A stretch of 64,000 nt of DNA from Pseudomonas jessenii. Lineage in GTDB: Bacteria > Pseudomonadota > Gammaproteobacteria > Pseudomonadales > Pseudomonadaceae. The position numbers and the translations under genes were made by a program. The notes beneath the pieces were generated by a model. It was given only the letters and a program-made list of their open reading frames with translations. It was not told the origin of the DNA and did no database searches. The stretch covers positions 124,001 to 188,000 of the forward strand of contig NZ_NIWT01000007.1 in the NCBI RefSeq assembly GCF_002236115.1. Direction: 5' to 3'. Positions 55,497 through 64,000 of the stretch are shown here, in pieces (positions within the stretch are counted from its first letter, which is position 1; each line of letters begins with the position of its first letter).

Positions 55497-56888
55497 TCAA
55501 CCCTTGTCAGCCTTGCCGGCTGCAGCAGCGAACTTCGCCAGACGCACGTCCAGATGCCGTGGCCGATGCCCGTGATCCTCCGCGCGCTCCTTGCGGCGGA
55601 TGGCGTTGCGCACCATCAGCGAGCCGATATAGCGAATCGGCTCCGGCGGGAAAAAGCCCAGAGGGCCATTGACCAGCGGCGAACGGGTCCAGGGGTTGTC
55701 CAGGCCTTGAACCATCGACGCCAGAATCTGCCCGCCCATGTGGCAGGGGCCGACGCCGCTGCCGGAATAGCCGAAACCGTAAAACACATTGCCACTGGCG
55801 CTCATCTGCCCGAAGAACGGCAGCCCGGTCACCGATCGATCCGATGGACCGTTCCAGGTCGCCTCGACCTTGACGTCGGCAAACGCCGGGAAGAAATCCG
55901 CGAGACTGCTCTGCAACAGGCCGGCATAAGGCGATGGCTGATCGAACACCGGCAGCATGCGCCCGCCATAGGCGAAGGTGTTGCCGCCCTTGCCGAGCAT
56001 GATCCGGCCGTCCGGCGTGTTGTGGTAGTAGTGCACGAAAATCCGCGAATCGAGCACCGTGACGCCGCTGGTCAGGCCGATTTCGTCGAGTAAATCCGGC
56101 CGAGGTTCGGTGATCAGCATGTCGCTGGAAACGATCGCCACGCTGCGTTCGAACTGCGGGAACGCCCGGGCCATCCAGGCGTTCATCGCCAGCACCACGC
56201 GGTCGGCGCGAATGCTGCCCTTGGGGGTTTGAATGCCCGCCGGCCGGCCCTCCTCCAGCCCGGTCATCGCGGTGTTTTCATGAATCCTCACCCCCAGCTG
56301 CAGGGCTACCCGGCGCAAGCCACGCACCAGTTTGCCTGGCTGCACACTGGCCGCGGCCGGGGAAAACCAGCCTTCCAGGTGTTTGCTGGAACCGGCCATG
56401 CGCTGCACATCGGCCACCGGCCGCTGGGTGAACGAGTTGATGCCGTTGCGCTCCAGCGCCGCGATCACAGCGTCGGTCGAGCCGACCTGCGCGCGATTGG
56501 TCGCGGTGTAGAGGGTGCCATCGAGGCGGTAATCGGCGTCCACCCCATACTGTTCGCAGAAGGCGCCGATGGCATGGATGCTGCGCTCGGACTCTTGGAC
56601 CAGACGCACGGCTTCTTCGACGCCGAACAAACGTTCGAGGGTGAAATACTTGGCCGACCACGACAACGCACAACCGCCATTGCGTCCACTGGCCCCGGCA
56701 CCGCAGATGTCCGCTTCGATCAGCAGCACATCCAGTTCGGGGTTCTGCTCCTTGAGCATGATCGCGGTCCACAACCCGGTGTAACCACCGCCGACGATAC
56801 AGACATCGGCGCGGGCGTCGCCTTCCAGTGGCGGACAGGTTTCGGATGCATCAGCCTTCAAGGCCTGGTCCAGCCAAAAGGGTCTCAT
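55497..56888 (-). CDS. FAD-dependent amine oxidoreductase of the phosphonate cluster (PbfC/PbfD-like)
   Basis: 463-residue DadA/glycine-oxidase-type flavoenzyme. The FAD dinucleotide fold VCIVGGGYTGLWTA (about 29-42), the second motif GASGRNGGCALSWS (about 65-78) and the C-terminal FYGFGYSGSGVGPCHMGG are intact. It is encoded 70 bp after the phosphonate-type MFS transporter, near phnW and phnX. FAD enzymes recurring in aminoethylphosphonate clusters (PbfC/PbfD) oxidise 2-aminoethylphosphonate or its N-methyl form to phosphonoacetaldehyde, so that role is inferred. The exact substrate is not certain. Confidence 0.85.
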   Translation of the reverse strand: MRPFWLDQALKADASETCPPLEGDARADVCIVGGGYTGLWTAIMLKEQNPELDVLLIEADICGAGASGRNGGCALSWSAKYFTLERLFGVEEAVRLVQESERSIHAIGAFCEQYGVDADYRLDGTLYTATNRAQVGSTDAVIAALERNGINSFTQRPVADVQRMAGSSKHLEGWFSPAAASVQPGKLVRGLRRVALQLGVRIHENTAMTGLEEGRPAGIQTPKGSIRADRVVLAMNAWMARAFPQFERSVAIVSSDMLITEPRPDLLDEIGLTSGVTVLDSRIFVHYYHNTPDGRIMLGKGGNTFAYGGRMLPVFDQPSPYAGLLQSSLADFFPAFADVKVEATWNGPSDRSVTGLPFFGQMSASGNVFYGFGYSGSGVGPCHMGGQILASMVQGLDNPWTRSPLVNGPLGFFPPEPIRYIGSLMVRNAIRRKERAEDHGHRPRHLDVRLAKFAAAAGKADKG

Positions 56889-56958
56889 GGGGTCAATCTC
56901 CGGTCAGTGGCCCGCACGCCGGCCTGCCGCAGGTGCAGCAGGCGACGAGGGACAGGAT

Positions 56959-58284
56959 TCAGGTACGCAGGGGTTTGATGGTCATCACTTGATTGGGCAC
57001 GTAGGCGAAGTGAGTGCCCAGGCCACCGGGGCGGCTGTTCCAGTGCGGGATCAATACCAGCGCCGAGAACATGGCGCAGCCGGCGAAGACGATGAACACG
57101 GTAACGGTGTCGAAGTAGCCCGGCAGCAGCCCGCCGAGAATCGCCCCGACCGAACCGCAGCCGTTGACGAAGCCGGCTGCCGTGGCGCCGGCCTTGGCGG
57201 TGCCGAAGTCGATGGCGGCCGCGCCGCTGATCATCGAGTCCGGTCCGTAGAGGGTCAGGCCCATGACGAACAGCAGCGCCACCACCAGCAGCACGCTGCC
57301 GGTATGCAGGGCGCCCATGAAAAACGCCAGGGACACCGTCAGCGCCAACAGGCTGATCACGCAGGCCGGCATGCGCCGGGCGCCGAACAGTTTGTCCGAG
57401 GCCAGGCCAATCAGGATCGGCCCGAGCAACCCGGCCAGCTCGAACGCAGTCGGAATGATCGCCGCGCCGACCTTGCCCACCGAAGGCATCTGTTCGAAGA
57501 CGATCACCGGCCCCCACAGCAGAATCGCGTAGCGCGCCGGCTTGAGCATGAAGTACGCCAACCCCAGCACCAGCACCGTGCGGTTGCGCAGGATTTCCTT
57601 CAAAGGCTCCCACATGCTGATTTTGCTTTGCGCCTCGGCTTGTTCGGCGGTCAGCTCAGGCTCCGGCTCCACCGCCGGCAAGCCGACGTCTTCCGGTTTG
57701 TTGCGTTGGAAAATAAAAAACAGCACGGCGACCAGCCCAACCACCGCCGCACTGGAAATGAACGCCGCATGCCAGCTGCCGATGAGCGTGTACGCCCACC
57801 AACCGGCAAACGGCGAGGCTACCAGACCGCCAAAGGCGTAGCAGGAACTCCACAGGCCCAATACCCGTCCGCGTTGCTCGGAGGGAAAGAAGCTGCCGAG
57901 GTTCTTGCACAGCCCCGACCAACCGGTGGACTGCGCCAGGCCTTGTATCAGCATGCAGGTAGCGAAAATCGGTAACGTTGCGAAGTTGCCCATCACCAGC
58001 GCCGCGGCGGCGGAAATCAGCAACCCGCCGAGCACCACAACTCGCGGGCCAAAACGGTCTGCGAGGATGCCCCAGGTGAACTGACCGACGGCGTAAGCCG
58101 TCAGGTAGATGGCGTCGAGGTTGGCCATGGCCATTTTGTCGAGCATGAAGGTCGGGTCTTCGCCAATACCGAGCTTGGCGACCGAGAATGCTTTGCGGGT
58201 GAAATAGAACGCGGCGTAGGCGAGCCAGGTGATCGCGAAGATCTGCACGCGCCAACGCTTGATGGTGCCGATGTGCTTGTTCAT
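56959..58284 (-). CDS. MFS transporter of the organophosphate/phosphonate type (AepP-like)
   Basis: 441 residues, about 12 helices, OPA-type major facilitator (UhpC/GlpT-like start: YAAFYFTRKAFSVAK, about 23-37, with the conserved Arg). FGPRVVVLGGL (about 78-88) and GKVGAAIIPTAFELAG are visible. A MFS carrier of this kind (AepP) takes up 2-aminoethylphosphonate in P. putida. Linkage to phnW/phnX supports that substrate here. It is first in an operon with the FAD oxidoreductase, divergent from a LysR gene. Confidence 0.88.
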   Translation of the reverse strand: MNKHIGTIKRWRVQIFAITWLAYAAFYFTRKAFSVAKLGIGEDPTFMLDKMAMANLDAIYLTAYAVGQFTWGILADRFGPRVVVLGGLLISAAAALVMGNFATLPIFATCMLIQGLAQSTGWSGLCKNLGSFFPSEQRGRVLGLWSSCYAFGGLVASPFAGWWAYTLIGSWHAAFISSAAVVGLVAVLFFIFQRNKPEDVGLPAVEPEPELTAEQAEAQSKISMWEPLKEILRNRTVLVLGLAYFMLKPARYAILLWGPVIVFEQMPSVGKVGAAIIPTAFELAGLLGPILIGLASDKLFGARRMPACVISLLALTVSLAFFMGALHTGSVLLVVALLFVMGLTLYGPDSMISGAAAIDFGTAKAGATAAGFVNGCGSVGAILGGLLPGYFDTVTVFIVFAGCAMFSALVLIPHWNSRPGGLGTHFAYVPNQVMTIKPLRT

Positions 58285-58497
58285 TGTGGTTCTGACCTCA
58301 GGGTGTGAGTGTGCCGGCAGAATTGGAAGAAAACGCCTGTGTTTTTATTGTTGAGCACTGCGATATCGCCCTGTCCCTACGGCGGATACCGGTCAGATGA
58401 GTCCTGTAGTTGCACGCACAGGCTCATGGCACCCGCTGCTGTTCGACTGACCAGTCAACGGGGCTGAGGTGGATAAAAACAATTACTGATTAATAAG

Positions 58498-58520
58498 TGA
58501 AATCGATTTATCGTATTTCA
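58498..58520. promoter_or_regulatory. Candidate LysR operator upstream of the transporter/LysR pair
   Basis: TGAAAT-N11-ATTTCA, a perfect 6-bp inverted repeat with the T-N11-A-like spacing of LysR boxes. It ends 32 bp before the LysR start codon, within the 268-bp divergent spacer. Confidence 0.6.
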
Positions 58521-58552
58521 AATATAAGTTCAGCTTGTTACTGGAGATTCCC

Positions 58553-59425
58553 ATGTCGGTGTCCCACGCCCAGCTCAAAGCTTTCCACGCCGTGGCGGTC
58601 CATGGAAGCTTTACCAAGGCCGCCGAACGCCTGTTTCTGACGCAACCGGCGATTTCCGACCAGGTGCGCAAGCTCGAAGAGCGCTACGGTGTTTTGCTGT
58701 TTCACCGCAACAAACGCTCGGTGCGCCTGACCGATCTGGGCGAGCGTCTGTTGAGCGTTACCCAGCGGCTTTTTGTGATCGAGGCGGAAGCCCAGGAACT
58801 GCTTCAGGAATCCCAGGCCCTGCAGACCGGCAGCCTGATTCTGGCGGTGGATGCACCGGTGCACGTGCTGCCGCAGATTGCCCGGTTCTGCGAACGCTAC
58901 CCCGGGATCAGCGTGAAGATCGAAACCGGCAACACCGATGAGTCGCTGTTTCGATTGTTCAACTATCAGGCCGACCTTGCATTGCTGGGCCGTGACGTCA
59001 GCGATGAACGCCTGATTTCACTGCCCCTGCGCAACGACCCGATGGTGGCGTTCGTGTCGCGCAATCATCCGTGGGCCGACCGCGAATCCATCACCCTCGC
59101 CGACCTCGACGACACGCCACTGGTATTGCGGGAAATCGGTTCGGTGACCCGGCAGACGCTGGAGGAGGAAATGGCGGGGGCCGGGTTTCGCATTCGGCCG
59201 GCGATTCAGGTTGAAGGTCGCGAGGCAGCTCGGGAGGCGGTGGTGGTGGGGATTGGCGTGGGCGTTGTATCGGCTGCCGAGTTTGGCGCGGATTCGCGGG
59301 TGTGTGCGCTGCCGATTATCGATTGCAAACGCAGGCTGACGGAAACCCTGGTGTGCTTGCGCGAGCAGAGTTCGCGGCGGGTGGTGGCGACTTTTCTTGA
59401 GATGGTGCGCGAGAGTCTTATGTAA
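58553..59425 (+). CDS. LysR-family regulator of phosphonate transport genes
   Basis: 290 residues; helix-turn-helix KAAERLFLTQPAISDQVRKLEERYG (about 23-47). The ATG at 58553 has GGAG 8 nt upstream. The effector domain is of the CysB/phosphonate type. It is clearly related to the second LysR encoded about 1 kb downstream, suggesting duplication. Divergence from the MFS/FAD operon implies that it controls uptake and oxidation of aminoethylphosphonate-like compounds. Confidence 0.92.
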   Translation: MSVSHAQLKAFHAVAVHGSFTKAAERLFLTQPAISDQVRKLEERYGVLLFHRNKRSVRLTDLGERLLSVTQRLFVIEAEAQELLQESQALQTGSLILAVDAPVHVLPQIARFCERYPGISVKIETGNTDESLFRLFNYQADLALLGRDVSDERLISLPLRNDPMVAFVSRNHPWADRESITLADLDDTPLVLREIGSVTRQTLEEEMAGAGFRIRPAIQVEGREAAREAVVVGIGVGVVSAAEFGADSRVCALPIIDCKRRLTETLVCLREQSSRRVVATFLEMVRESLM

Positions 59426-59435
59426 GCAGGTCCGG

Positions 59436-59524
59436 CCCCTTCGCGAGCAAGCCCGCTCCCACATTTGATCGCATTTCTCCAGGAGGAACTCGGTTAAATG
59501 TGGGAGCGGGCTTGCTCGCGAAGG
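59436..59524. repeat. REPIN between the two LysR genes
   Basis: Arms of the GTGGGAGCGGGCTTGCTCGCGAAGG form (GGG and AAG variants), inverted, about 34 bp apart. Confidence 0.94.
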
Positions 59525-59536
59525 CCGCGCCTCGGT

Positions 59537-60400
59537 CTACCTGACGGGCGCCAACCCGAAAAACGCCTGAATCAAGCGCAAATCCCGCCGCCGCTCCATA
59601 CAACCAATCATGTGCCGATTCACCAACCCCTCGCCAATGATCGGCACCGCCGCCACCCGTGGATCGTGGCTGACCTCCACCGACGACACCACCCCCACCC
59701 CCAGTTCGGCGGCCACCGCCTCGGTCACCGCTTCGCGGCTGTCCAGTTCCAGCAACACCCGTGGATTGACCTTGGCCTGGGCGCAAGCCTCATCGAAGGT
59801 GCGCCGGGTAATCGAACTCGGTTCGCGCAGCACCATGATCACCTGATCCAGTTCCTTGAGCTGCACGCCTTTAGTCTTCTGCGCCCAAGGATGCCCGTCG
59901 GGCACCAGTGCGCAAATCCGCGACTCGTTCAGTGCCTGCAGATGCAGGCCCTTGCGCGGCTCGACCTCGGTCAGCACCGCCACGTCGGCATGTTCGGACA
60001 GCAGCGCCGCCAGGGTTTCCTGGGCGTTGCCCAGGCGCAGGTTCACCGTGATCCCCGGATAGCGCGCCCGCAGGCTGGCGAGCATGGGCATGACCATGTG
60101 CGGGCCGTCCGCCGCCACCTCCAGACGCCCGGTCAGCAATTGCCGGTTGGCTTCGAGCATCACCTGCGCCTCTTCGGCCAGGCCGAACATCGCCCGGGTG
60201 ATTGCCGCCAGTTTGGTGCCCTCCTCCGTCAGCTCCACCCGTCGGGCGGTGCGGCGCAGCAGGGTGATCTGGTAGTGCTCCTCCAGGGCCTTGATGTGCC
60301 CGGTGACCGCCGGCTGGCTGATGAACAGCCGCGCCGCCGCCCGGGTAAAACTGCCTTCCCGGGCCACGGCATCGAAGGCGCGGAGCTGAAACAGGTTCAT
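59537..60400 (-). CDS. LysR-family regulator of phnWX (PhnR-like)
   Basis: 287 residues; helix-turn-helix RAAARLFISQPAVTGHIKALEEHYQ (about 19-43). It is divergent from phnW across 109 bp that contains a palindrome (60457-60468). LysR proteins adjacent to phnWX in pseudomonads activate these genes in response to aminoethylphosphonate. It shares block-by-block similarity with the LysR at 58553. Confidence 0.93.
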   Translation of the reverse strand: MNLFQLRAFDAVAREGSFTRAAARLFISQPAVTGHIKALEEHYQITLLRRTARRVELTEEGTKLAAITRAMFGLAEEAQVMLEANRQLLTGRLEVAADGPHMVMPMLASLRARYPGITVNLRLGNAQETLAALLSEHADVAVLTEVEPRKGLHLQALNESRICALVPDGHPWAQKTKGVQLKELDQVIMVLREPSSITRRTFDEACAQAKVNPRVLLELDSREAVTEAVAAELGVGVVSSVEVSHDPRVAAVPIIGEGLVNRHMIGCMERRRDLRLIQAFFGLAPVR

Positions 60401-60456
60401 GAATAACCCTCACTGATGGCTGGCATAACAATAAACAATTTGATTGATAACACGGC

Positions 60457-60468
60457 AAATTGCAATTT
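60457..60468. promoter_or_regulatory. Palindrome AAATTGCAATTT in the phnW/LysR spacer
   Basis: Perfect 12-bp palindrome, 41 bp before phnW, in an AT-rich stretch. A plausible LysR contact site or part of overlapping divergent promoters. Confidence 0.5.
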
Positions 60469-60509
60469 AAGCCCCGTAGCTTCATCCCATCGATTGCGAG
60501 GACACGAGA

Positions 60510-61619
60510 ATGAGTACTGCCGAACCCATCCTGCTCACCCCCGGCCCGTTGACCACGTCGCCCCGCACCCGTCAGGCGATGATGATCGACTGGGGTTCAT
60601 GGGATAACCGCTTCAATCAACTGACCGCCAGCCTCTGCGAGCAACTGCTGGCCATCATCAACGGCACTGCCACCCACCACTGCGTGCCTTTGCAAGGCAG
60701 CGGCACCTTCGCGGTCGAGGCAGCGATCGGCACGCTGGTGCCTCGGGACGGCAAGATTCTGGTCCTGATCAACGGCGCCTACGGCAAACGCCTGGCGAAA
60801 ATCTGCGAAGTACTGGGCCGTTCCTTCAGTACCTTCGAAACCGCAGAAGATGAGCCGACCACCGCCGCCGACGTCGACCGCCTGCTACGTGCCGATCATG
60901 ACATTACCCATGTCGCCCTGATTCACTGCGAAACCAGTACCGGCATCCTCAATCCGCTGCCAGAGATCGCCCAAGTAGTGGCGCAACACGGCAAGCGCCT
61001 GATCATCGACGCCATGAGCTCCTTCGGCGCCCTGCCAGTGGATGCGCAGCAAGTGCCGTTCGACGCACTGATCGCCGCCTCGGGCAAATGCCTGGAGGGC
61101 GTGCCGGGCATGGGTTTTGTCTTCGCTCGCAAAGAATCCCTGGCCAGCGCCGCCGGCAACTCGCATTCGCTGGCGATGGACCTGCAGGACCAGCACGCCT
61201 ACATGGCCAAGACCGGCCAGTGGCGCTTCACCCCGCCGACCCATGTGGTCGCGGCGCTGCACGAAGCCCTGCTGCAATACAACGAAGAAGGCGGCTTGCC
61301 GGCGCGGCACGAACGCTACGCCGCCAACTGCCAGGCATTGATGGAAGAGATGGGCAAACTGGGGCTGCGCAGCTTCCTGCCGGCGGCTATCCAGGCGCCG
61401 ATCATCGCCACCTTCCACGCCCCGAAAGATCCGCGCTACGCGTTCAAAGAATTCTACGAGCGGGTCAAGGCCAAGGGCTACATCCTCTACCCCGGCAAAC
61501 TGACCCAGGTCGAAACCTTCCGCGTCGGCTGCATCGGCCATGTCAACCCGGCGCAAATGCGTGAAGCCGTGGCGGCGATTGCCGAAGTGTTGCGCGAGAT
61601 GGAAGTGCTCGACATCTAA
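60510..61619 (+). CDS. phnW: 2-Aminoethylphosphonate--pyruvate transaminase
   Basis: PLP enzyme of 369 residues transferring the amino group of 2-aminoethylphosphonate to pyruvate, giving phosphonoacetaldehyde and alanine. EPILLTPGPLTTS (about 4-16) and the PLP lysine in IAASGKCLEGVPGMGF (about 187-202) are diagnostic. The following phnX cleaves the product. A REPIN lies between the two genes. Confidence 0.97.
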   Translation: MSTAEPILLTPGPLTTSPRTRQAMMIDWGSWDNRFNQLTASLCEQLLAIINGTATHHCVPLQGSGTFAVEAAIGTLVPRDGKILVLINGAYGKRLAKICEVLGRSFSTFETAEDEPTTAADVDRLLRADHDITHVALIHCETSTGILNPLPEIAQVVAQHGKRLIIDAMSSFGALPVDAQQVPFDALIAASGKCLEGVPGMGFVFARKESLASAAGNSHSLAMDLQDQHAYMAKTGQWRFTPPTHVVAALHEALLQYNEEGGLPARHERYAANCQALMEEMGKLGLRSFLPAAIQAPIIATFHAPKDPRYAFKEFYERVKAKGYILYPGKLTQVETFRVGCIGHVNPAQMREAVAAIAEVLREMEVLDI

Positions 61620-61634
61620 ACCACACCACATTCC

Positions 61635-61726
61635 CTGTGGGAGCGAGCTTGCTCGCGATGAGGCCCGATCAGTCGACACACATATTGAATGTAAGACCGC
61701 TATCGCGAGCAAGCTCGCTCCCACAG
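61635..61726. repeat. REPIN between phnW and phnX
   Basis: Inverted GTGGGAGCGAGCTTGCTCGCGAT arms with about 32 bp between, filling most of the 154-bp gap of this two-gene operon. Confidence 0.94.
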
Positions 61727-61773
61727 AAAAGCTGAATGTCCGAATAGATCGATATCACAGGAATCCAAACGCC

Positions 61774-62601
61774 ATGAACTACGCCAACCCAACCAAACTG
61801 CAAGCCGCCATCCTCGACTGGGCCGGCACCGTGGTCGACTTCGGCTCCTTCGCCCCGACGCAGATTTTCGTCGAGGCTTTCGCCGAGTTCGATGTCCAGG
61901 TGTCCATCGAAGAAGCCCGTGGCCCGATGGGCATGGGCAAGTGGGACCATATCCGCACCCTGTGCGACCTGCCGGAAGTTGCCGAGCGTTATCGCAAAGT
62001 GTTCGGCCGCACGCCGACCGACGATGACGTCACCGCGATTTACCAACGCTTCATGCCACTGCAGATCGAAAAAATCGCCGAACACTCGGCACTGATCCCG
62101 GGCGCGCTGGAGACCATCGCCAACCTGCGTCAGCAAGGGATCAAGATCGGTTCCTGCTCCGGTTACCCGAAACAGGTCATGGACAAGGTGGTCGAACTGG
62201 CCGCCACCAACGGTTACGTGGCCGACCACGTGGTCGCCACCGACGAAGTCCCGAATGGTCGCCCATGGCCCGCCCAGGCGCTGGCCAACGTCATCGCCCT
62301 GGGCATCGACGATGTCGCCGCGTGCGTGAAGATCGATGACACCGTGCCGGGCATTCTCGAGGGTCGCCGCGCCGGCATGTGGACCGTTGCGCTGATCTGC
62401 TCGGGCAACGCACTGGGCCTGGACTACGAAGGCTATCGCGCCTTGGGCTGCGACCGACTGGACAGCGAGCGCAAGCGCATCCACGGGATGTTCGAAGGTT
62501 CACGCCCGCATTACATGATCGACACCATCACCGATCTGCCGGAAGTGATCGCCGACATCAACAAGCGCCTGGCCAACGGCGAAATGCCACAGTCGAGCTA
62601 A
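61774..62601 (+). CDS. phnX: Phosphonoacetaldehyde hydrolase
   Basis: HAD-superfamily enzyme of 275 residues breaking the C-P bond to acetaldehyde and phosphate. ILDWAGTVVDFG (about 13-24) holds the nucleophilic Asp and MGMGKWDHI (about 50-58) the Schiff-base Lys, which together mark PhnX rather than other HAD enzymes. CSGYPKQVMDKV and KIDDTVPGILEGRRAGMWT complete the active site. CAGGAAT lies before the ATG at 61774. Confidence 0.97.
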   Translation: MNYANPTKLQAAILDWAGTVVDFGSFAPTQIFVEAFAEFDVQVSIEEARGPMGMGKWDHIRTLCDLPEVAERYRKVFGRTPTDDDVTAIYQRFMPLQIEKIAEHSALIPGALETIANLRQQGIKIGSCSGYPKQVMDKVVELAATNGYVADHVVATDEVPNGRPWPAQALANVIALGIDDVAACVKIDDTVPGILEGRRAGMWTVALICSGNALGLDYEGYRALGCDRLDSERKRIHGMFEGSRPHYMIDTITDLPEVIADINKRLANGEMPQSS

Positions 62602-62620
62602 AAAACGCAACGCCCCCCTC

Positions 62621-62705
62621 CTGTAGGAGCGAGCTTGCTCGCGATGGTGTGTCAGTCGACATCAATGTATCTGACACTCCATCGCGAGCAGGCTCGCTCC
62701 TACAG
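62621..62705. repeat. REPIN after phnX
   Basis: Inverted arms GTAGGAGCGAGC(T/C)TGCTCGCGATGG, with one arm carrying CCTGC. The middle is about 32 bp. Confidence 0.93.
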
Positions 62706-62841
62706 TTTTTTCCGTCTGTTACCCGAACCAGAACACCCAGCGACCAATCGCCTCAGGCAAATCCGGTGAAACAGGATTACAGTTAACGCACACCGTCGGA
62801 CAAGAACGGTGGCTTTAAACCGGACCTCTGAGGAACACCCC

Positions 62842-63411
62842 ATGCCGTGGAAAAACTCTGAGTCGCGCTACAGCACCGTATCGATCGCGCTGCATTGGCT
62901 GATGCTGGTCCTGCTGGTGCTGGTTTACGCCTGTATCGAGTTTCGCGGATTCTTTCCCAAGGGCAGTGGCGCGCGCACGCTGATCGTCGAATCACACTTC
63001 ATGCTCGGCCTGACCGTATTCGTTCTGGTCTGGCTGCGATTGTTCGCACGCAGTCTCGGCCCGGCGCCGCAGATCTTCCCGGCCTCGCCGCACTGGCAAA
63101 CGACACTGGCCAGGCTGATGCACTGGGCGCTGTACATTTTCATGATCGTCACGCCGATTCTCGGGTGGCTGGTCACCAGCGCCAAAGGCAATCAGGTGAT
63201 GTTCTACGGTGTAGACCTGCCGATGCTGGTAGCGGAAAACAAGGACCTGGCCAAACAGCTCCAGGGCTGGCATGAGCTCGGCGGCACTATCGGCTATTGG
63301 CTGATCGGCCTGCATGCCGTGGCCGGGCTGTATCACCATTATGTGGTGGGCGATAACACATTGCTGCGGATGATGCCCAAGCGCGTGAACCGCGATCTCT
63401 CAGACCAATGA
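62842..63411 (+). CDS. Cytochrome b561 (CybB-like)
   Basis: Diheme membrane cytochrome of 189 residues, four helices. Histidines in STVSIALHWLML (about 18), VESHFMLG (about 51), GWHELGGTIGYWLIGLHAVAGLYHH (about 141-165) fit the family. The ATG at 62842 has TGAGGA upstream. It is not linked to a peroxidase, unlike the b561 at 47240, and is longer; a general quinol-linked role is likely. Confidence 0.9.
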   Translation: MPWKNSESRYSTVSIALHWLMLVLLVLVYACIEFRGFFPKGSGARTLIVESHFMLGLTVFVLVWLRLFARSLGPAPQIFPASPHWQTTLARLMHWALYIFMIVTPILGWLVTSAKGNQVMFYGVDLPMLVAENKDLAKQLQGWHELGGTIGYWLIGLHAVAGLYHHYVVGDNTLLRMMPKRVNRDLSDQ

Positions 63412-63418
63412 ACTCCAA

Positions 63419-63508
63419 TGTGGGAGCGGGCTTGCTCGCGAAGGCAGTGAGTCAGGCTATACAAAATCGACTGATACTCCGCCTTCGCGAGCAAGCCCGC
63501 TTCCACAC
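63419..63508. repeat. REPIN at the end of the window
   Basis: GTGGGAGCGGGCTTGCTCGCGAAGG and its inverse (with CTTCCAC in place of CTCCCAC), about 38 bp apart. Confidence 0.92.
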
Positions 63509-63524
63509 TGGATCGCAGCACCGC

Positions 63525-64000
63525 TCAGTTTTTTGAACTCAATCCCCGCCACCCCTGCAAGCCGCCGGTGTGGACAAAGATCAGCCGCGTACCACGGGCG
63601 AACTTGCCCGCCTCCACTTGTTGCTTGAGGGCCATGAGTGCCTTACCGGTGTACAGCGGCTCCAGGGGAATGCCGCTGGCCTGCCCGGTCTTTTCGATGA
63701 AGTCGAGCAGCAACGGATCAACCTTGGCAAACCCGCCGCGACTGGCCTCGAACAGTTCATACACCACATCGACCACACCCGCTTCCTGCACGATCCTCTC
63801 GACCTGCTGCGCCACCCCGTGGTCATCAGGCACCGCCAGGGCACCATATACCGGATGATCCCCCGCTTCGGCCAGCACCAGGCCGGCCAGGGTCGTGCCG
63901 GTTCCGCAGGCCAGCCACCAGCCGTCATAGTCACTCCAGCCCAAGCCCGCCAATTGGGTACAAACCCTGGCCCGCAATTGCATGCAACCTTCAGCACCGG
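63525..64000 (-). CDS. D-cysteine desulfhydrase/ACC deaminase family PLP enzyme, C-terminal part (partial)
   Basis: The last ~158 residues of a fold-type II PLP enzyme; the gene continues beyond the window on its 5' side. ACGTGTTLAGLVLA is the phosphate-binding glycine loop. LEPLYTGKALMAL and LIFVHTGGLQGW are typical of the D-cysteine desulfhydrase (DcyD)/1-aminocyclopropane-1-carboxylate deaminase family. The PLP lysine is in the missing part, so the exact activity cannot be settled. Confidence 0.85.
   Translation of the reverse strand, partial: GAEGCMQLRARVCTQLAGLGWSDYDGWWLACGTGTTLAGLVLAEAGDHPVYGALAVPDDHGVAQQVERIVQEAGVVDVVYELFEASRGGFAKVDPLLLDFIEKTGQASGIPLEPLYTGKALMALKQQVEAGKFARGTRLIFVHTGGLQGWRGLSSKN

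Overview
The window is a 64 kb stretch of a high-GC gammaproteobacterial chromosome, almost certainly a Pseudomonas of the fluorescens group. The evidence is the nuoLMN tail, the PrrF and CrcY-type regulatory RNAs, the leucine/isovalerate (liu) genes with LiuR boxes, and about twenty REP/REPIN palindromes of the kind scattered through P. fluorescens genomes. The assignment is inferred from gene content and repeat type; no database search was possible. No tRNA, rRNA, transposase, CRISPR array or complete prophage was seen.

Layout. 1-3182: end of the Complex I operon (nuoL end, nuoM, nuoN). 3522-9475 (minus): a six-gene ABC importer resembling the rhizobial glycerol system GlpSTPQUV, with a sigma-54 promoter, an array of TGAACA repeats and a divergent AcoR-like sigma-54 activator (9854-11692). 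11907-15007 (minus): cysS and glnS. 15258-16510: ppiB-lpxH. 16636-21528 (minus): a MarR-controlled EmrAB-type tripartite efflux operon with two identical palindromic operators. 21766-27161 (minus): tamA-tamB, followed by a GNAT gene, xthA and a periplasmic PBP-OmpA fusion. 30620-32944: an acyl-CoA dehydrogenase divergent from a LysR regulator.

33150-42906 is the leucine/isovalerate region: liuR, HMG-CoA lyase, the CrcY-type sRNA, an acyl-CoA synthetase on the other strand, then liuABCD. 42945-44270 holds a lambda-CI-like repressor that lacks the self-cleavage serine, a divergent DUF6124-like gene and a Fur-controlled PrrF sRNA. 44550-48867 contains an M14 carboxypeptidase, an AT-richer metzincin-like lipoprotein, and a cytochrome b561/catalase-like peroxidase pair. 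The pair faces an ECF sigma/anti-sigma operon (49026-50281), and both sides carry the same GGAAT-N16-CGTCT promoter. Next come a ZapE-type ATPase, a leucine-rich-repeat protein kinase, a YebC-family gene and an orphan short VgrG. 55497-62601 is a 2-aminoethylphosphonate catabolism cluster (FAD oxidoreductase, MFS transporter, two related LysR regulators, phnW, phnX). The window ends with a second cytochrome b561 and the 3' part of a D-cysteine desulfhydrase/ACC deaminase-like gene.

The clearest regulatory circuits readable from DNA are: the sigma-54/AcoR-like control of the importer; the MarR twin operators; the LiuR boxes; the sigma-54 crcY promoter; the Fur box on prrF; and the mirrored ECF promoters. 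The most unusual protein features are the complementary loss of catalytic motifs in the two ABC ATPases, the Ser-to-Ala change in the CI-like repressor, and the LRR kinase.
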